The position numbers were made by a program, and so were the translations under genes. 31,327 nucleotides of DNA from a virus, in the IMG/VR virus record IMGVR_UViG_3300030419_000396, positions 1 to 31,327 of that record, one strand, 5' to 3'. This document shows, piece after piece, positions 15,676 through 22,729 of this stretch (its first letter is position 1; every line of letters begins with the position of its first letter). The notes below the pieces were generated by a model. It searched no databases. It had not been told where the DNA came from and saw nothing but the letters and a program-made list of their open reading frames with translations.

Positions 15676-17972
15676 TACAAATCCCCTTTAAAAGATTGTT
15701 GTTTTTGTTTATATCTATTAGATGTTTTCCATAAAGCAGAAACTAAAGTTCCTTTACCATGAAAATTAATATCCATTTCCATAGGTGATTCATTAAAATA
15801 TTTTTCACAGTCTTGTGCTAATGCAAGTAATTCTCCTGTTGTCCAGAACTCTTGTTTACCTACAGATACTTTAAAGTATTTAGGTCTAGGTTGTTCGCCT
15901 TCTGCACCTGTTGTTTCTTTCTTTTGTTCTTCAGTAGGTTCTTCCATATTGGAATCAAAACCAAACAAATCAAAGAAACGAAAACCTAATGTATGCATAA
16001 TACCTATAGCTCTCATAGCTGCACAAGTACCACCTGTTATTAATGTAGTACCTTCTGGTAAACCTAAATCTTTATTTAAAGTTACTATATTATTTTGTAT
16101 ACCTTTCTTTTGTTCTTCAGGGTCACGTAATGATTCTGTAAATGCATGCCATCCCCATATGGTTGCTTTCTTTTCTATTAAATAATCAGTAACAGAAGGG
16201 TCAGTCATAGATGCAACAAAAAACTTTGTACTAGGGTCTACTGTTTTAAACAAATCTTTTCTAACTACACCATGTGTACTTGTACCTGTAATAGGTCTAG
16301 GGTCTAATACAACACATGCCCAAGGTTTAATACCATGCTCAAGTAATTTAGGATAAGAATGTTTAACAGCTACTACCTTTGCATTAGGATTATTTTTAAT
16401 TGTAGCATGTAGTTCTTTATAATCTGTGTAAGGTCCACCTGATACTAATATACATTTATAATTATGTAAAGGAAATTTCTCTAACCATTTATCAATCTTT
16501 TTAAAATTTGTTTTTATATTATTTCTAATATAATCTTTAGGCACACAATCTCTAGGATTAACTTTAATAGGTACACTAAATAAATGTTTAGAAGGAGCAG
16601 GTAATTTATCATCATGTAATATAAATAATAAATGTGTATGCCCACCTTCTCTTACTTTATCTTCACTAGGTAATATATTATTTTTTATTTTTTTATCTAA
16701 TTTTTCTTTAACTTTATTTGTACCTTTATATTTATCTTCTACTTCATTACCATCTGTATCTTTAGAAAAGAAATTATCCATAACAACTACAGGTACATGT
16801 TTCAAACAATCATAATCACTTTGTTTTGTTTGAATACTATCACCACCACCTATAAAAGCATAGTCTATATCTAGTAAAAATTCAAATAAATTTTTAGCTT
16901 TTAATGTTTCTCTTGTATTACCTTTCGTTAAAACAAAATGAAATTCTTTATTTTTTTCTTTCATTTTAACTTTAAATTCTTCAAGTCTTTTTTCTACAGC
17001 TTCTAAAGTATTATGTGCCTTAACATTAAATTCTTCTTTATCTGTTTCTATTGTAGCATCTTCAAACAAATCAAAACCATAGTATACAACTCTATCTGTA
17101 TTTTCAAAAGCAGCTAGTGCCATTTCTATTGCACGACCACCATTCCATGTACCAGTTTCTAATATAGTTTTAGGTTTAAAATGTCTAATAAGTTCAGCAT
17201 TTTTTTGATACCTAGATGGTAGTATATCTTGGGATACTTTATCTTTTGATAATTCAAATACACGATTACCTTTTGAATCTCTTAAAGGTACAATATTAGA
17301 ATTAGATACACCTTGTAAATGAACAATATAATTTGATATTTGATTTTCAATATTATGAATTTTTAAACCATGTGCTTTATATAAGTTTAATAATCTTTGA
17401 ATAACAAAACCATCATGCCATTCTCTATAGGTAGTAAGTTCGTCATTCATATATATTCTACGCAAATCCCACAACAAATCTAATGGTGGTTTTTTATTTA
17501 GATTAAAAGCCATAAAAGACATACCTTCACCATGTACTATATCAGCACTATCAGGGAGCATATCTAACATTTCTTTATATGTTAATCTTTTATTAGCATA
17601 ACAATCTATATCAATCCATACTAACCAACCTGCATCTTTATTATTTTCTGTTAATGTAAATGCATAGTCTGTTAATGCAAACATTTTATGACACCATCTA
17701 ATAGCATCAAGCTTTGCATTATAAGGTATCTGTCCATCTTCAGTACCATTATGTTTCGTATTATCTTCTTTAAATTTTTTATATTTTTTATTATCTTCAA
17801 GATTAGAATACTCAATAGCTTTATCTAATGAATATTTATCAGCAGGAAAGTTATGATAATAAGCTTTTACTTTTAAAGTAGGCTCCCAATTTTCCTGTAT
17901 AGATTTAAAAAATATATTACCAAATCTATTATATAAGTCTTCATTATAAGATGTAACAAAGTTTATTTTCAT
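15675..17972 (-). CDS. Three-domain glycosyltransferase / methyltransferase / DUF115 protein
   Basis: The 765-residue product appears to have three domains. Residues 1-235 look like a nucleotide-sugar glycosyltransferase with a DxD-type motif (GWLVWIDIDCYAN, D121 and D123). Residues 255-400 are a class I methyltransferase-like fold, motif I ILETGTWNGGRAIEMA, with YYGFDLFE. Residues 505-675 resemble DUF115 (Maf/MptE-like): ILVSGGPYTDYKE, KVVAVKHSYPKLLEHGIKPW, VVLDPRP and a Gly-rich helix GGTCAAMRAIGIMHTLGFRF. DUF115 proteins include motility accessory factors linked to flagellin glycosylation. The fusion suggests one enzyme that builds and caps a sugar on a protein or surface. ATGA junction before it, TAATG after. 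Confidence 0.65.
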   Translation of the reverse strand: MKINFVTSYNEDLYNRFGNIFFKSIQENWEPTLKVKAYYHNFPADKYSLDKAIEYSNLEDNKKYKKFKEDNTKHNGTEDGQIPYNAKLDAIRWCHKMFALTDYAFTLTENNKDAGWLVWIDIDCYANKRLTYKEMLDMLPDSADIVHGEGMSFMAFNLNKKPPLDLLWDLRRIYMNDELTTYREWHDGFVIQRLLNLYKAHGLKIHNIENQISNYIVHLQGVSNSNIVPLRDSKGNRVFELSKDKVSQDILPSRYQKNAELIRHFKPKTILETGTWNGGRAIEMALAAFENTDRVVYYGFDLFEDATIETDKEEFNVKAHNTLEAVEKRLEEFKVKMKEKNKEFHFVLTKGNTRETLKAKNLFEFLLDIDYAFIGGGDSIQTKQSDYDCLKHVPVVVMDNFFSKDTDGNEVEDKYKGTNKVKEKLDKKIKNNILPSEDKVREGGHTHLLFILHDDKLPAPSKHLFSVPIKVNPRDCVPKDYIRNNIKTNFKKIDKWLEKFPLHNYKCILVSGGPYTDYKELHATIKNNPNAKVVAVKHSYPKLLEHGIKPWACVVLDPRPITGTSTHGVVRKDLFKTVDPSTKFFVASMTDPSVTDYLIEKKATIWGWHAFTESLRDPEEQKKGIQNNIVTLNKDLGLPEGTTLITGGTCAAMRAIGIMHTLGFRFFDLFGFDSNMEEPTEEQKKETTGAEGEQPRPKYFKVSVGKQEFWTTGELLALAQDCEKYFNESPMEMDINFHGKGTLVSALWKTSNRYKQKQQSFKGDL

Positions 17973-18757
17973 ATCATATAATCCTTATTAGCATCTAGTA
18001 TACCCTGCATTTGTAACCATCTTGCATCATTACACCATTCAATAGCATATTTATTATCTTTATCTCTTCTAGAACCCCAGTCTTTAAACCAAGGACCACC
18101 TGTTGTAAAGTGAACATTCTTTGCATCTATATCTACAGAGGAATGATTATCTAACCAATTCCATTCTTCTGGTATTGTACCTATATCTGCTTCTTTATCT
18201 GGTAACCATTGAAATGTATGTAACCATCTGCCTGATTTAGTGTTTACTTCTTGAGGTGTAAGTTTTAAATTTACATCATGCCCACAATTAAACATAATTA
18301 AACTAGACCAATTCTTTCTAGGATAAACATGCTGTTCCTTACCATCCATTTTAGTTTTATTTGTAGGCTCATACTTATGTTTAACTACATGTATAGGGTA
18401 ATAATTATCTCTGCACATTTCAAATAATTCAGATACATCTGCCCTTACATACATATCACAATCCATATATAATGCTTGTCCTTCATACATATTTAATGCA
18501 GGAATTAAAAATCTAGTAAAACTAAATTGTGTAGAAAAAGGTTTACCATCTATTTCATCATAGTCTTGTCCACCTATTGTATTATGTTTCCTAGTATAGA
18601 TACCTATCTTGGTAAGTATATCTCTTCTTAAAGGTATTACACGCACAGCTTTCGTAGCTATTCTTTCTAATGAAAACTTTAATACTTCATATGCAGTATA
18701 TTCTTTAGGGTCATAGCCTACATAAACTGTATTGACCATTTGTTTTTTTAATAACAT
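17969..18757 (-). CDS. Glycosyltransferase, GT8-like
   Basis: The 262-residue product has the family's N-terminal strand (NTVYVGYDPKEYTAYEVLKF), the hydrophobic run before the metal site and the DxD motif in ALYMDCDMYV (D99, D101). GT8-type enzymes move a hexose from a nucleotide sugar using Mn2+ held by DxD. A late HF/TGG/W block (NVHFTTGGPWFKDW) also fits. The first ATG is preferred because AAGGAAAG lies just upstream in a TAATG junction; an in-frame ATG six codons later is possible. The acceptor is unknown. Confidence 0.75.
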   Translation of the reverse strand: MLLKKQMVNTVYVGYDPKEYTAYEVLKFSLERIATKAVRVIPLRRDILTKIGIYTRKHNTIGGQDYDEIDGKPFSTQFSFTRFLIPALNMYEGQALYMDCDMYVRADVSELFEMCRDNYYPIHVVKHKYEPTNKTKMDGKEQHVYPRKNWSSLIMFNCGHDVNLKLTPQEVNTKSGRWLHTFQWLPDKEADIGTIPEEWNWLDNHSSVDIDAKNVHFTTGGPWFKDWGSRRDKDNKYAIEWCNDARWLQMQGILDANKDYMI

Positions 18758-18891
18758 TACTTTCCTTGTCCTCTATATTTTTTCCAATTTCTTTTTTTAT
18801 GTTTATTTTTTGGTTTGCTTCTAACAGAATCTCCTATAGAAGTTACCTTCTTAAAAAAAAATTTAAATTTTTTAACACCTATTCTTTTCAA
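18757..18891 (-). CDS. 44-residue highly basic protein with TTG start
   Basis: A frame fills the apparent gap between the secreted protein and the glycosyltransferase. It is read from a TTG that overlaps the preceding TGA (TTGA) and ends in a TAATG junction. The product is about half Lys and Arg and ends SKPKNKHKKRNWKKYRGQGK, a C-terminal block I recognise from small proteins of marine phages. It probably binds nucleic acid. A run of nine T bases near its 5' end encodes three Phe. No in-frame ATG or GTG exists, so the start is less certain than the frame. Confidence 0.6.
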   Translation of the reverse strand: MKRIGVKKFKFFFKKVTSIGDSVRSKPKNKHKKRNWKKYRGQGK

Positions 18892-19139
18892 AATTTATAT
18901 TCATGGTCTATAAACCACGTTCCTGCTTCTACTCCACGACCTGTTCTGTGTCTTTCATAAGCAAACTTAACTTTACTTTTATAAAACTTTTTAGTAGCAT
19001 AAGCTCTAAACTTTGAACCATCATGTTCATTATCTAAATCATGATAGTATCTATAACCTAACGAATCAAAAGCATATATGTTAGTATAAAAAATATTTTG
19101 TAACCATAATAATGTTAATACAACAAATAACTTATTCAT
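18888..19139 (-). CDS. Small exported protein with beta-strand C-terminus
   Basis: The start at 19139 is chosen because GGAGA lies just upstream; an earlier ATG lies across the terminator. The 83-residue product has a signal peptide (MNKLFVVLTLLWLQNIFYTN, likely cut after IYA). The mature part is aromatic and alternating, ending GTWFIDHEYKF. A terminal Phe after alternating hydrophobic residues resembles the C-terminal signal of outer-membrane beta proteins, though 60 residues are too few for a usual barrel. It follows the hsp20 terminator and no promoter is visible, so expression may depend on readthrough. Confidence 0.65.
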   Translation of the reverse strand: MNKLFVVLTLLWLQNIFYTNIYAFDSLGYRYYHDLDNEHDGSKFRAYATKKFYKSKVKFAYERHRTGRGVEAGTWFIDHEYKF

Positions 19140-19148
19140 ATCTTCTCC

Positions 19149-19178
19149 AAAAAAATGGGGAGTATATTTCAACTCCCC
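19149..19178 (-). terminator. Intrinsic terminator after hsp20
   Basis: On the minus strand GGGGAG and CTCCCC form a perfect six-pair stem (19178-19173 with 19162-19157) around a ten-base loop, followed by A and seven T. It begins eight bases after the hsp20 stop codon and is the clearest Rho-independent terminator here. G/C runs are otherwise rare in this AT-rich sequence. Confidence 0.85.
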
Positions 19179-19185
19179 TGTTAAC

Positions 19186-19593
19186 TTAATTAATTTTAAT
19201 CTTTTTAGGTTTTTGTTCTTCAGGTATCATTTGTTTAAGAGTTAATCTTAATATACCTTCGCTGAATGTAACGTCTTCAACGTGTAACGTATCGTGTAGA
19301 ACAAAGTCCCTAGTAAAAGACCTCTTTGCTATACCTTTATGTAAGTATTCAATATCATCTCCTCTTACATAATCACCTTTTATTGTTAAATGATTTTCTT
19401 TAACAACAATATCTAAATCATCTTTCTTAAATCCTGATAAAGCAAACTCTATAATAAAAGTTTCTTCATCTTCTTTTATAATATCATAAGGTGGATAGTT
19501 TGTATCTGTCCCTCTTATGTTATTCATTACATCAAACAATCTATCAAAGCCAATAGCTTGTCTTGAGAATGTATCTACTTCAAAATTAACCAT
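19186..19593 (-). CDS. Small heat-shock protein, Hsp20/alpha-crystallin
   Basis: The start at 19593 follows AAGGAGA with a seven-base spacer, giving 135 residues. The N-terminus (FDRLFDVMNN) resembles IbpA-type proteins. The alpha-crystallin domain spans about residues 33-120: YPPYDIIKEDEETFIIEFAL, SGFKKDDLDIVVKENHLTIK, HKGIAKRSFTRDFVLHDTL and FSEGILRLTL. The IxI anchor is present near the end (KKIKIN). These chaperones hold unfolding proteins in the cytoplasm without ATP. Small Hsps are known in marine cyanophages and pelagiphages. The gene has its own promoter, a structured leader and its own terminator, so it forms a single-gene unit. Confidence 0.9.
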   Translation of the reverse strand: MVNFEVDTFSRQAIGFDRLFDVMNNIRGTDTNYPPYDIIKEDEETFIIEFALSGFKKDDLDIVVKENHLTIKGDYVRGDDIEYLHKGIAKRSFTRDFVLHDTLHVEDVTFSEGILRLTLKQMIPEEQKPKKIKIN

Positions 19594-19643
19594 ATTTATC
19601 TCCTTATTAAGCAAGTTAAAATGAGTCCTTTATTGGCACTCAT
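19591..19643 (-). promoter_or_regulatory. Putative ROSE-like RNA thermometer in the hsp20 leader
   Basis: From a start site predicted at 19643 the leader is 50 bases and holds two hairpins. The first, at the very 5' end, pairs AUGAGU(G)CC with GGACUCAU around AAUAAA (19643-19621). The second pairs CUUGCUU (19615-19609) with the Shine-Dalgarno AAGGAG (19605-19600) around the loop AAU: C-G, U-A, U-G, then a bulged G (19612), C-G, U-A, U-A. Pairing of a UUGCU-type element with the Shine-Dalgarno, with a bulged G, is the hallmark of ROSE thermometers of small heat-shock genes. Pairings are seen in the sequence; heat sensing is inferred. Confidence 0.6.
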
Positions 19644-19649
19644 GATGTA

Positions 19650-19678
19650 ATTATACATTATAAACATATGAAAGTCAA
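19650..19678 (-). promoter_or_regulatory. Sigma70-type promoter for hsp20
   Basis: The -35 box TTGACT (19678-19673) and the -10 box TATAAT (19655-19650) are separated by exactly 17 bases. The expected start is an A near 19643, at the base of the first leader hairpin. It lies in the short spacer after the 40-residue gene. Confidence 0.8.
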
Positions 19679-19686
19679 GAACTTTT

Positions 19687-19809
19687 TTATATGTTTAATA
19701 AACCAAATGTGTTTAATATAGCCATGACTATTACATAGATACACCAAGCACCTACGCAAATAGCCATAAAGTTAACTATTAATTTACATATTATATCTAG
19801 TAGTGTCAT
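19687..19809 (-). CDS. 40-residue membrane protein
   Basis: The ATG directly abuts the TAA of the DUF59 gene, with no spacer. The product is almost wholly hydrophobic (IICKLIVNFMAICVGAWCIY, then VIVMAILNTFGLL) and could span the membrane once or as a short hairpin. It is not recognised. Its stop lies nine bases before the -35 box of the hsp20 promoter. The clean fit between DUF59 and that promoter is the main evidence. Confidence 0.5.
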   Translation of the reverse strand: MTLLDIICKLIVNFMAICVGAWCIYVIVMAILNTFGLLNI

Positions 19810-20121
19810 TTATATTAATCCTAATTCTAGTTTACCACTTTCTGAAATCATATCTTGTGTCCAAGGTGGGTCCCAAGTAATACCAACTTTAACTTTCTTA
19901 ACTTCTTCTAATGTTGCTACTGCATCTTCTATTTGTTTTGGTAATTCTTGTGCTACTGGACAATGTGGTGTTGTTAATGTCATAAGAATATCTACATCTT
20001 TATTTTCTTTTATATCTATATTATATATTAAACCTAAATCATATATAGAAATAGGTATTTCAGGGTCATATACTTTTTGTAGTACATCTATAATATTTTC
20101 TTTTAAATTTTTATTAATCAT
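19810..20121 (-). CDS. DUF59 / SufT-like iron-sulfur assembly protein
   Basis: The 103-residue product is a single MIP18/DUF59 domain: VYDPEIPISIYDLGLIY (residues 17-33), the Cys-bearing block MTLTTPHCPVA (C54) and ITWDPPW near residue 85. Members of this family (SufT, PaaD, MIP18) help mature or deliver Fe-S clusters. Phage copies are known in marine viruses. It sits in a TAATG junction after the ribonucleotide reductase gene. The class II reductase has no Fe-S cluster, so another client is likely, either a host enzyme or the Cys-rich nuclease at 23704-24567. Confidence 0.85.
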   Translation of the reverse strand: MINKNLKENIIDVLQKVYDPEIPISIYDLGLIYNIDIKENKDVDILMTLTTPHCPVAQELPKQIEDAVATLEEVKKVKVGITWDPPWTQDMISESGKLELGLI

Positions 20122-22043
20122 TATATATCTACTAATTCACACGACCCACTTTTGCATGCTAACTCCTGTGAACCTCTTGTATTATCTTCTGTTTCATAAT
20201 CTTGTAGTTTATTCCAGTTAATATCTTTAGGCATTTTAGATTGTAATTCATTGTATTGTACTTCATCTATATCTTGATAAGGTGCTTGCTGATATGTATG
20301 GTCAGAGAAAGGTAAGAAAGATATACCAGATAGTGTATCAAAGTTATCCCAACACCAATTACCTACATTAATCCATTCGTCTTCCTTAACAGATATAGTT
20401 ACTGATGGTTTATGTTCACACCAATGCTGTGCATAACACTTCCATATCTCTAACTGTTCAATAGCAGTCATAGTATATCTAAAGATAGCATTAGAATCTG
20501 CTTTCATAGGAAAAGAAAAGACAGAATTATTAGGTTGCATAACATCATCTTCACAAGGTATGCCTTGGTCTATCATAAACTGTGTTAATGGGTCTTTCTT
20601 ATCTCCTCTAACTGTTCTAATATAATATGGATTATGTCTAGCATGAATACCACTAGCAGAGTCAACTAATTGACTAACTGTACCAGAAGGTTTGACACAT
20701 GTAATAGCTGTTGATTGTGGTATACCTAATTTCTTTGACCATTCTTCATTTGTTATTACAGCTTTGTATCTCATCTTACCTAATACATCTGGTAGAGTCG
20801 TCCTCATTCTAGACAATATACTATTGTCCATAATACCTGTAAGAGATACACCAAGCAGTCTTTCTTCTTCTGTATTTGTTTGCCATCTTTTACGTAGGTA
20901 ACCAAAGTTAGTTAGTGTAGCTTGTATTGTACCTAGTATCGTAGCTACTTCTATCTTATTATGTAATGACTCCTCTGTATCTAATGGTCTCACTACTACT
21001 TCTGTAAGATTACAAAACTGATTAGGTCTTAATATAATTTCACTACAAGGATTAGTACCAAAGTCCCAATCACCATTACGTCTACCATTCTCTCTAGCTT
21101 TAGCTTGAGCAGATTGCCTATTAAAGATACCACGTTCACCAGATTTACTTTCATATAATGCTAACCATTCTTTCATGAAGATACCTGCATCTGGTTTCTC
21201 TGTGTAAGCTACAGAGTTATTAGCTAATGCTCTTTCTGGATTAGTTTCCCACCATGCACCAGACTTGGCAACTCTTAATCTCTGGTCTGATAAATTAGAC
21301 AGAGATATAAGAGCTGACCTACGCACACCACCTACAACCACAACCTCACCTGTTTTACAAACAATATCATGACACTCCATAGAAGATAGCTTTCTACCTT
21401 TAGCATTTTTAAACTTATCAATAGTAAAATCAAATAGATTAACTAAAGGTTGAGGACCACTTGCTCGACCACCAAATGTTTTTAATCTAGCACCTGCAGG
21501 TCTAACTTTAGTTACATCTATCTTTGGTATTCTATTTGTATAAAGATAAGATATTAAATCCTTAAATGCTCTTGCCCAACCTTCTTTAGAATCATTAACA
21601 GAAACAACATCATCTGTTTTTTCAAACTCTCTATCTGGTATAGTAGGTAACTTATCTATGTACTGTCTTTCAACAGAAAAACCTACACCTGTACCATTCA
21701 TAAGTATATATAATACTTCATCAAATGCTTTTGGATTATCAATAGGTATATAAGAACAATTATATCCTGATATATTTTCTCTTTCTAATGCAGCACCTGC
21801 TGTCATTAAAGCTCTCATAGAAGGCATAACATTTAATCCTATAATATTATCTTCTATTTTTCTCCATACTTCGCTATCTATTTCCACACCTAAATTTTTC
21901 TTTAAATGTATTTGGAAAAAGTTAGTTAATCTTGTAACTGTTTCTATCCATGTCTCTCTTCTACTTTCATCAGGTAACCAACGAGCATATCTTGATGCAT
22001 GAATAAAGGTTTGATACTCTGTTGGTAAATAGTTATTCCCCAT
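20121..22043 (-). CDS. nrdJ: Class II (B12-dependent) ribonucleotide reductase, monomeric type
   Basis: The 640-residue enzyme makes deoxynucleotides using adenosylcobalamin. Against the Lactobacillus leichmannii enzyme the key residues are in place: C96 (GYNCSY) and C344 as the active-site redox pair, C333 as the thiyl cysteine and E335 in NPCSEI, and the C-terminal pair C630/C635 (ACKSGSC). The spacing 333-335-344 equals 408-410-419 in the reference. It uses no oxygen or iron centre, but needs B12. Upstream it overlaps DUF3310 by 11 bases. The glutaredoxin further up could serve as an electron donor. Confidence 0.92.
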   Translation of the reverse strand: MGNNYLPTEYQTFIHASRYARWLPDESRRETWIETVTRLTNFFQIHLKKNLGVEIDSEVWRKIEDNIIGLNVMPSMRALMTAGAALERENISGYNCSYIPIDNPKAFDEVLYILMNGTGVGFSVERQYIDKLPTIPDREFEKTDDVVSVNDSKEGWARAFKDLISYLYTNRIPKIDVTKVRPAGARLKTFGGRASGPQPLVNLFDFTIDKFKNAKGRKLSSMECHDIVCKTGEVVVVGGVRRSALISLSNLSDQRLRVAKSGAWWETNPERALANNSVAYTEKPDAGIFMKEWLALYESKSGERGIFNRQSAQAKARENGRRNGDWDFGTNPCSEIILRPNQFCNLTEVVVRPLDTEESLHNKIEVATILGTIQATLTNFGYLRKRWQTNTEEERLLGVSLTGIMDNSILSRMRTTLPDVLGKMRYKAVITNEEWSKKLGIPQSTAITCVKPSGTVSQLVDSASGIHARHNPYYIRTVRGDKKDPLTQFMIDQGIPCEDDVMQPNNSVFSFPMKADSNAIFRYTMTAIEQLEIWKCYAQHWCEHKPSVTISVKEDEWINVGNWCWDNFDTLSGISFLPFSDHTYQQAPYQDIDEVQYNELQSKMPKDINWNKLQDYETEDNTRGSQELACKSGSCELVDI

Positions 22044-22323
22044 ATTCCATCTCCAATATCATTTCAGCATAGTGTATTACTTTTTCTATATCTTTTTTTC
22101 CATCACCTTTTCTTCTATGTCTTGTAATATATTTAATTATATTACCTTCAAGATAAGTTAAATTATTTTCTACAATATAATCTACTGGTTGTATACTTAA
22201 ATTTTTATAATGATTACCACCTATTTGTTTATTTCTTGTAGCTAATCTTTTTATATCTGTCTTTTTAAAACCATTCTTTTTATCTTTAACTGTATCTTTA
22301 ATTGCTTCATCCATTAATCCCAT
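22033..22323 (-). CDS. DUF3310 protein
   Basis: The 96-residue product contains the family core: GGNHYKNLSIQPVDYIVENN, LEGNIIKYITRHRRKGDGKK and DIEKVIHYAEMIL (about residues 35-92). DUF3310 proteins are small phage proteins, often named nucleotide kinases in databases without firm evidence, and commonly lie near nucleotide metabolism genes, as here with nrdJ. A Shine-Dalgarno GGAGAGGG precedes it. The first 30 residues are a Lys-rich leader. Confidence 0.8.
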   Translation of the reverse strand: MGLMDEAIKDTVKDKKNGFKKTDIKRLATRNKQIGGNHYKNLSIQPVDYIVENNLTYLEGNIIKYITRHRRKGDGKKDIEKVIHYAEMILEMEYGE

Positions 22324-22332
22324 AACCCTCTC

Positions 22333-22422
22333 CTATAATTTAGTTAAAAAGTATGCCACTAAAACAATAAACATACCTAATATTATTCCTATTATAAAAC
22401 ATGTTAATAAATCAAAAATCAT
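22333..22422 (-). CDS. 29-residue single-pass membrane peptide
   Basis: The frame starts one base after the preceding TAA and ends nine bases before the DUF3310 start. The peptide is one hydrophobic helix (IFDLLTCFIIGIILGMFIVL, then VAYFL) followed by TKL, typical of a single membrane span with a positive cytoplasmic end. No homologue is recognised. It is supported by gapless packing and a clear membrane-helix composition. Confidence 0.5.
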   Translation of the reverse strand: MIFDLLTCFIIGIILGMFIVLVAYFLTKL

Positions 22423-22451
22423 ATTATATCATCTTTTTTATTCTTTGTCTA
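22423..22451 (-). promoter_or_regulatory. Candidate promoter before the DUF3310-nrdJ genes
   Basis: TAGACA (22451-22446) and TATAAT (22428-22423) are 17 bases apart, and the -10 is extended (TGATATAAT). It overlaps the end of the 101-residue gene. One -35 mismatch makes it weaker than the five near-consensus promoters. It would serve the 29-residue peptide or DUF3310, nrdJ and DUF59. Confidence 0.5.
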
Positions 22452-22729
22452 ACATATTTTAAATCTGGTGAGTGAATAACTTTGTATGCAAAACTTCTTG
22501 TGTATGTAGGACTTAATCCTGCATGCTCACAAACTTGCTCAAAGTTATCACACGTAACACCAACACTACAAAAAAACCATGCTATTGCTTTATCTTTATT
22601 TACTTTACTTTTTTTACTTGTAGCATCTAATAAAGCTTGTAGTATAACTGATAAAAATAAACCTCTTTCAGGAAATTCTTTATTATTATAATCTACATCT
22701 AAAAATATATCAATGGTCTTTTTCGTCAT
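22424..22729 (-). CDS. 101-residue conserved phage protein
   Basis: The product has a block AIAWFFCSVGVTCDNFEQVC then EHAGLSPTYTRSFAYKVI (about residues 49-85). It resembles small proteins of alphaproteobacteria and their phages with the pattern A-x-x-W-[FL]...F-x-x-[VI]-C-x-x-A-G-L-[DS]-P-x-x-x-R, thought to be helix-turn-helix-like. The basic end (RQRIKKMI) fits DNA contact. It overlaps the previous gene by 20 bases. The function is not known. Confidence 0.6.
   Translation of the reverse strand: MTKKTIDIFLDVDYNNKEFPERGLFLSVILQALLDATSKKSKVNKDKAIAWFFCSVGVTCDNFEQVCEHAGLSPTYTRSFAYKVIHSPDLKYVRQRIKKMI
22685..22713 (-). promoter_or_regulatory. Weak promoter candidate inside a coding region
   Basis: TTGATA (22713-22708) and TATAAT (22690-22685) are 17 bases apart, inside the first codons of the 101-residue gene. 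One -35 mismatch and the AT-rich background make a chance match possible. It is listed because the spacing equals that of the other minus-strand promoters. Confidence 0.3.

Noticed and set aside
19594-19614. Upstream TTG start that would add seven residues to Hsp20
   Set aside because: It lies inside the thermometer hairpin with no ribosome site. The ATG at 19593 has AAGGAGA at good spacing and gives a normal Hsp20 N-terminus.
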